Assembly: GCA_028278225.1 (NCBI GenBank)
Contig: JANQEU010000075.1
Location: 62,001 to 126,000 of the forward strand
Source of the DNA: Cyclobacteriaceae bacterium
GTDB lineage: Bacteria > Bacteroidota > Bacteroidia > Cytophagales > Cyclobacteriaceae
Direction: 5' to 3'
Length of the DNA stretch: 64,000 nucleotides
In this document: one piece after another, positions 60,298 to 64,000 of the stretch
How the letters are laid out: the number at the start of each line of letters is the position of its first letter
Numbering within the stretch: the stretch's first letter is position 1
Made by a program: the position numbers and the translations under genes
The notes under the pieces: model-generated
Database searches by the model: none
What the model was told of the DNA's origin: nothing
The model's input: the letters and a program-made list of their open reading frames with translations, nothing else

Positions 60298-60722
60298 GCT
60301 TTTATCTTGCTGTTTAAAGCCAATGCATACATTTTCATTTGCTTGATCATAGCCGAAAATCCGTTTGAACGTTGTGTTCCGATAAACCTGCTCATGCCTA
60401 TCCTGGACGGAAAGTAAATGACCTGGTTGAGGATATCATCAGGTTTTTGCCCTGACATTACCCTGATCAACAAGCTGACCAGTCCTTTAGTAATTGCCGT
60501 ATTTGAATCTGCCTGAAATTCAACCGTGTTCTCCTTTAATTCAGCATTCAGCCAGACCTTCGATTGGCATCCTTTTACGATATGATCCTCGTCGCGCAGG
60601 TGTTCCGGATAGGTATCAAGGCGTTCCCCCAGTTCCATCAGATAATTTATTGACATTTCCATATCGCCTTCCAGCATTCCGAATTCGTCGATAATCTCAT
60701 CTTGTTTCTCCTGAATCGTCAT
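60294..60722 (-). CDS. sufE: Cysteine desulfuration protein SufE
   Basis: A 142-residue sulfur-transfer protein that takes persulfide from SufS. Catalytic Cys52 is in HIVKGCQSKVWL; the C-terminal IGMSRFIGTQRSNGFSAM segment is also typical. Overlaps of 4 bases with sufS and sufT. Confidence 0.93.
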   Translation of the reverse strand: MTIQEKQDEIIDEFGMLEGDMEMSINYLMELGERLDTYPEHLRDEDHIVKGCQSKVWLNAELKENTVEFQADSNTAITKGLVSLLIRVMSGQKPDDILNQVIYFPSRIGMSRFIGTQRSNGFSAMIKQMKMYALALNSKIKA

Positions 60723-61960
60723 TTTCTGTATTTTGAAACAATGTCCTTCAGAGCAGTTACAAAATCATCTATCTCAGATATTGTATTATAAACGGCGAAT
60801 GAAGCTCTGGCAGTTCCTTCAATCTTAAACCGATCCATCAATGGCTGAGTGCAGTGATGGCCCGTCCTTACGGCAATACCTCTCGCATCCAAAAGCATGC
60901 CCAGGTCGAAAGGATGTATACCGTCAATGTTGAAAGATATGACACTGGCCTTTTGATTTGAGGTTCCGATGGGGGTGAAACCGTCAATATCTCTCAGGGT
61001 ACTGTTTGCATGTGCGAGCAGGTCATCCTCATGCTGTTTCAGCATGTCATGACCGATTCCCTCGACAAATTCAATTGCAGTCCCGAAAGCAATTACATCC
61101 CCGATATTAGGTGTGCCTGCCTCGAATTTATGTGGGATTTCACCATAGGTTGTTTTCTCAAATGAAACCTCTTTTATCATTTCACCACCACCCTGGTAAG
61201 GATCCATTTTTTCCAATAAAGCTCGTTTTCCATATAGCACTCCGGTTCCGGTAGGTCCGTACATTTTATGGGCTGAAAAAGCAAGAAAATCGCAGTTCAG
61301 ATCTCTTACATCTATTTTTGTATGCGGAGCAGCCTGGGCGGCGTCAACCAATATTTTAGCACCTGCATTGTGAGCAGCGGTAGCAATTTCCTTTATCGGA
61401 TTGATCGTCCCGAGCGTGTTGGAAATAAAGACAATTGAGACAATCCTGGTCCTTTCGGAGAGCAGACCCCGAAAGGCTTCCATATTAAGATCACCATTAT
61501 CTTCAACAGGGGTAACCTTCAATTTCGCTCCCGTCTGCTCGCACAGGATTTGCCACGGAACTATATTGGAATGATGTTCCATACCGGAAATGAGAACTTC
61601 ATCTCCCGCCTCCAGGAACTTCCTCCCATAGGCTGTTGCAACCAGATTAATGCTTTCTGTGGTGCCTTTGGTAAAAATCACTTCCTCCGGCTCGTCCGCG
61701 TTGATGAAGGAGGCCACCTTCTTGCGGCTTTCTTCATAAGCAGCCGTGGACCGCTCCGCCAGTGCATGGATTCCACGGTGAATATTGGCATTGTCCAAAC
61801 TGTAATAATCCGACAAAGCATTTATGACCACATCGGGTGTTTGTGAAGTAGCAGCATTATCGAAATAGATCAATTGTTTTCCATTCACATCCTGATGGAG
61901 AACCGGGAACTGCTTCCTTATCTTTTCAATATCCAATTGTGTTGTCGCAAAAGAGCTCAT
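60719..61960 (-). CDS. sufS: Cysteine desulfurase SufS
   Basis: A 413-residue class V PLP enzyme releasing sulfur from cysteine. PLP lysine in LAFSAHKMYGPTG, catalytic Cys in VRTGHHCTQPLM. N-terminal IYFDNAATSQTP. Group II (SufS) by length and by its coupling to SufE. Overlaps neighbouring suf genes by 4 bases on both sides. Confidence 0.95.
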   Translation of the reverse strand: MSSFATTQLDIEKIRKQFPVLHQDVNGKQLIYFDNAATSQTPDVVINALSDYYSLDNANIHRGIHALAERSTAAYEESRKKVASFINADEPEEVIFTKGTTESINLVATAYGRKFLEAGDEVLISGMEHHSNIVPWQILCEQTGAKLKVTPVEDNGDLNMEAFRGLLSERTRIVSIVFISNTLGTINPIKEIATAAHNAGAKILVDAAQAAPHTKIDVRDLNCDFLAFSAHKMYGPTGTGVLYGKRALLEKMDPYQGGGEMIKEVSFEKTTYGEIPHKFEAGTPNIGDVIAFGTAIEFVEGIGHDMLKQHEDDLLAHANSTLRDIDGFTPIGTSNQKASVISFNIDGIHPFDLGMLLDARGIAVRTGHHCTQPLMDRFKIEGTARASFAVYNTISEIDDFVTALKDIVSKYRK

Positions 61961-63240
61961 ACACCCAGTCTGTTATTGATGATCACATCCAGTTCTTCTT
62001 TCACAAAATCAAACGGCACATATCTGAATGATTCTTCAGCGAATGCAATAAGCAGCATAGCTTTGGCCGATTGTTTGTCCAGTCCCCTGGATCTTAGGTA
62101 AAAAATAGCTTCCTGGTCCAGCTGACCAATAGTACAACCATGTGAGCACTTCACATCGTCAGCCCAAATTTCCAACTGGGGCTTGGTATGGATGGTTGCC
62201 GTATCCGACAAATTTATGTTATTGTTGGATTGGAATGCGTTGGTATTTTGCGCATCCGGCCTGACATATATTTTTCCGTTGAATACTCCTGTTGAAAACT
62301 CATCTACAATCCCTTTATAAACTTCATTACTCCAGGAATTGGGTTTTTTGTGATCCACGGAGGTATGGTTGTCCACGTGACTTTTTCCATTTAGCAGATA
62401 AAGTCCGTGAAGATGAGTTTCACAATTTTCATCATCTAATACCACATCAATGTTGTTGCGGATCAATTGCCCCCTGAATGAGAAGACGTTAGCATAAAAC
62501 CTGCTGTCCTTGGCTTGCCTCACTTTCAGGCCGGAGGTTTCAAAAAGGAAAGATGCATTGTCCTGGATAACCGTGTAATTCAAAGACGCATTTTCCCGGA
62601 TGTCCACTTCTATGATCTTATTCAGGAGGCAGTTATCTGATTCCAGGGCGACCCGCTTTTCCAGTATTTTGGATTCCGACCCGGATTCTGCCCTTATAAC
62701 CAGTCTTGGATTTGTAATGATCTGCTCATCCGGACTGCTTACGAAATGATAAATGAAAACGGGGAGAGCCTTCTTATTTCGCTTAATTTGGATCGAAAGA
62801 GACCCGTTTGCCAGGGCGGAATTAAGCGATACAAAAGGATCACTACCATCCGCTATCCGGTTTAATTCCGTGCTGTCCCGGATCACTTTATATTCCAGCC
62901 CGCTGTCATTGACACTCCTGCTGCACTGCTCACTGTAGATGCCATTAAAGAAAACAAAGTGATGTCCTTCTTCATGGTACAGGTGTTCATTCAGGAGGTC
63001 AGGCGAAACGCTTGCGTCTGATCCAATTGATAAATGGTCGAAGTTTTTCCTGACAACCGGAGCAATAGGGGTGAACTTGTATTCTTCTTCTTTCTTTGTC
63101 GGAAATCCCCTGGTAAGGAACTTTTGAAATGCCCTGATCCTTAATTCTTTTTCAGATTCATCTGTGATTCCGGTAAGGAAAGCCTGAAAACCAGACTCCA
63201 GTGATTCTTCAATCGATATGTTTTGCAGCTCTGATCTCAT
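61957..63240 (-). CDS. sufD: Fe-S cluster assembly protein SufD
   Basis: A 427-residue SufB/SufD-type beta-helix scaffold. Conserved C-terminal features: HVDNHTSVDHKKPNSWSNEV, GKIYVRPDAQNTNAFQSN, ADDVKCSHGCTIGQLDQE and LLIAFAEE. Forms the SufBC2D scaffold with SufC next to it. Three bases separate it from sufC. Confidence 0.95.
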   Translation of the reverse strand: MRSELQNISIEESLESGFQAFLTGITDESEKELRIRAFQKFLTRGFPTKKEEEYKFTPIAPVVRKNFDHLSIGSDASVSPDLLNEHLYHEEGHHFVFFNGIYSEQCSRSVNDSGLEYKVIRDSTELNRIADGSDPFVSLNSALANGSLSIQIKRNKKALPVFIYHFVSSPDEQIITNPRLVIRAESGSESKILEKRVALESDNCLLNKIIEVDIRENASLNYTVIQDNASFLFETSGLKVRQAKDSRFYANVFSFRGQLIRNNIDVVLDDENCETHLHGLYLLNGKSHVDNHTSVDHKKPNSWSNEVYKGIVDEFSTGVFNGKIYVRPDAQNTNAFQSNNNINLSDTATIHTKPQLEIWADDVKCSHGCTIGQLDQEAIFYLRSRGLDKQSAKAMLLIAFAEESFRYVPFDFVKEELDVIINNRLGV

Positions 63241-63243
63241 CCC

Positions 63244-64000
63244 TTAGGCAACTTCAGCTTCTATTTCGCTTTTGATCCAGTCATAGCCCTTTTCCTCCAA
63301 TTCCAATGCAAGATCTTTGTTGCCGGATTTTACAATTCTTCCCTGGTAAAGTACATGAACGAAATCCGGAACGATGTAATCAAGCAATCGCTGATAATGC
63401 GTGACGACTATAGTAGCATTGTCAGGTGATTTTAAAGAATTTACACCATTCGCGACGATCTTCAATGCATCGATATCCAGACCGGAATCCGTCTCATCCA
63501 GGATTGCCAGCTTTGGTTCCATCATTGCCATCTGAAAGATTTCGTTCCTCTTCTTTTCACCTCCTGAGAAGCCTTCATTCAAAGACCTGCCAAGAAGGGA
63601 CTGGTCCATCTCCACAAGTTTCATCTTTTCCTTCATCAGCTTGAGAAATGCAACGGCGTCCAGCGCTTTTTCACCTTTTGATTCACGAACCTGATTAATG
63701 GCGGTTTTGAGGAAATTTGTGGTGGATACCCCCGGGATTTCAACAGGGTATTGAAATGCAAGAAAAACCCCTTTCCGGGCTCTGTCTTCAGTGTCAAGGC
63801 TCAACAGATTTTCCCCGAGATAGGTTACGGACCCCTGTGAGACTTCATATTGTTCCCTGCCGGCGAGCACAGATGCCAATGTCGATTTTCCTGAACCATT
63901 TGGCCCCATAATAGCATGGATCTCCCCGGATTTCACTTCCATGTTGACGCCATTCAGGATCTTCTTTCCTTCTACTTCGGCGTGTAAATTTTCTATTTTT
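63244..64000 (-). CDS. sufC: Fe-S cluster assembly ATPase SufC, first few codons off the window
   Basis: ABC-type ATPase of the SufBCD complex. 251 in-frame codons are present; the frame runs through the window end (KIENLHAEVEGKKIL), so only the first two or so residues are missing. Walker A GPNGSGKST, signature FSGGEKKR, Walker B LAILDETDSGLD and switch His in VVTHYQRLL. A methionine at 63942 is internal and not the start. sufB is expected further upstream, outside the window. Confidence 0.95.
   Translation of the reverse strand, partial: KIENLHAEVEGKKILNGVNMEVKSGEIHAIMGPNGSGKSTLASVLAGREQYEVSQGSVTYLGENLLSLDTEDRARKGVFLAFQYPVEIPGVSTTNFLKTAINQVRESKGEKALDAVAFLKLMKEKMKLVEMDQSLLGRSLNEGFSGGEKKRNEIFQMAMMEPKLAILDETDSGLDIDALKIVANGVNSLKSPDNATIVVTHYQRLLDYIVPDFVHVLYQGRIVKSGNKDLALELEEKGYDWIKSEIEAEVA

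Noticed and set aside
1-64000. CRISPR array, tRNA, rRNA, prophage or insertion sequence
   Set aside because: No spaced repeats of that type, no cloverleaf or rRNA sequence, and no transposase, integrase or phage structural gene seen by eye.

Overview
The window reads as a chromosomal segment of a Bacteroidota bacterium, most likely of the order Cytophagales. The evidence is: recurrent TAnnTTTG -7 boxes with almost no Shine-Dalgarno sequences; the small ribosomal protein bTHX; an IPExxxVDY-type gene beside pyk; lipoproteins and outer-membrane proteins of Bacteroidota style; and many 1-4 base start/stop overlaps. Base composition and gene density look even throughout. I see no tRNA, rRNA, CRISPR array, prophage or insertion sequence. 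The genus cannot be fixed from the sequence alone.

Layout. Positions 1-11 kb hold fabF (cut by the window edge), acpP, a small conserved gene, pyk, a five-gene minus-strand operon (hybrid histidine kinase, single-domain response regulator, small hypothetical, PhnP-like metallo-hydrolase, NFACT/RqcH protein), miaA and pfkA. Positions 11-25 kb are a surface-glycan locus. It has a complete pseudaminic-acid (nonulosonate) pathway, pseB, pseC, pseF, a pseG-acetyltransferase fusion and pseI, plus a second NeuB-like synthase. Two glycosyltransferases, a YfhO-type membrane protein and a Wzx-type flippase share the same strand, and a pathway-associated methyltransferase converges on it. Positions 25-36 kb hold tauE-like, folK, sppA, a protease/propeller/barrel protein coupled to an LpxR-type lipid A deacylase, an AI-2E family permease, ftsE, fsa and the SRP RNA gene.

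Positions 36-39 kb hold bTHX (41 codons), a secreted barrel-like protein, an alkane-monooxygenase homologue and small genes. Positions 39-47 kb are a complete trpEGDCFBA operon ending in a DAHP synthase gene. It is preceded by a 14-codon leader with three consecutive Trp codons and a terminator hairpin, a textbook attenuator layout. phhA and trxA follow, then a RelE-type toxin-antitoxin pair and the distal half of the histidine pathway (hisH-hisA-hisF-hisIE). Positions 52-58 kb hold a dihydrolipoamide-dehydrogenase-like flavoprotein without its redox cysteines, a 600-base structured intergenic region with a perfect 42-base repeat, an iodotyrosine-deiodinase-like nitroreductase and two secreted metallopeptidases. 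The window ends in a phosphodiesterase, a bacilliredoxin and the SUF iron-sulfur operon (sufT, sufE, sufS, sufD and nearly all of sufC).

Functional links. The 11-25 kb block should make CMP-pseudaminic acid (or a close relative), build it into a glycan and export it. The trp, aro and phh genes cover aromatic amino acid synthesis and turnover. The most notable items are the trp attenuator, the structured 42-base repeat element, the cysteine-less flavoprotein, the paired nonulosonate synthases with the fused PseG enzyme, and the LpxR/protease-barrel pair.
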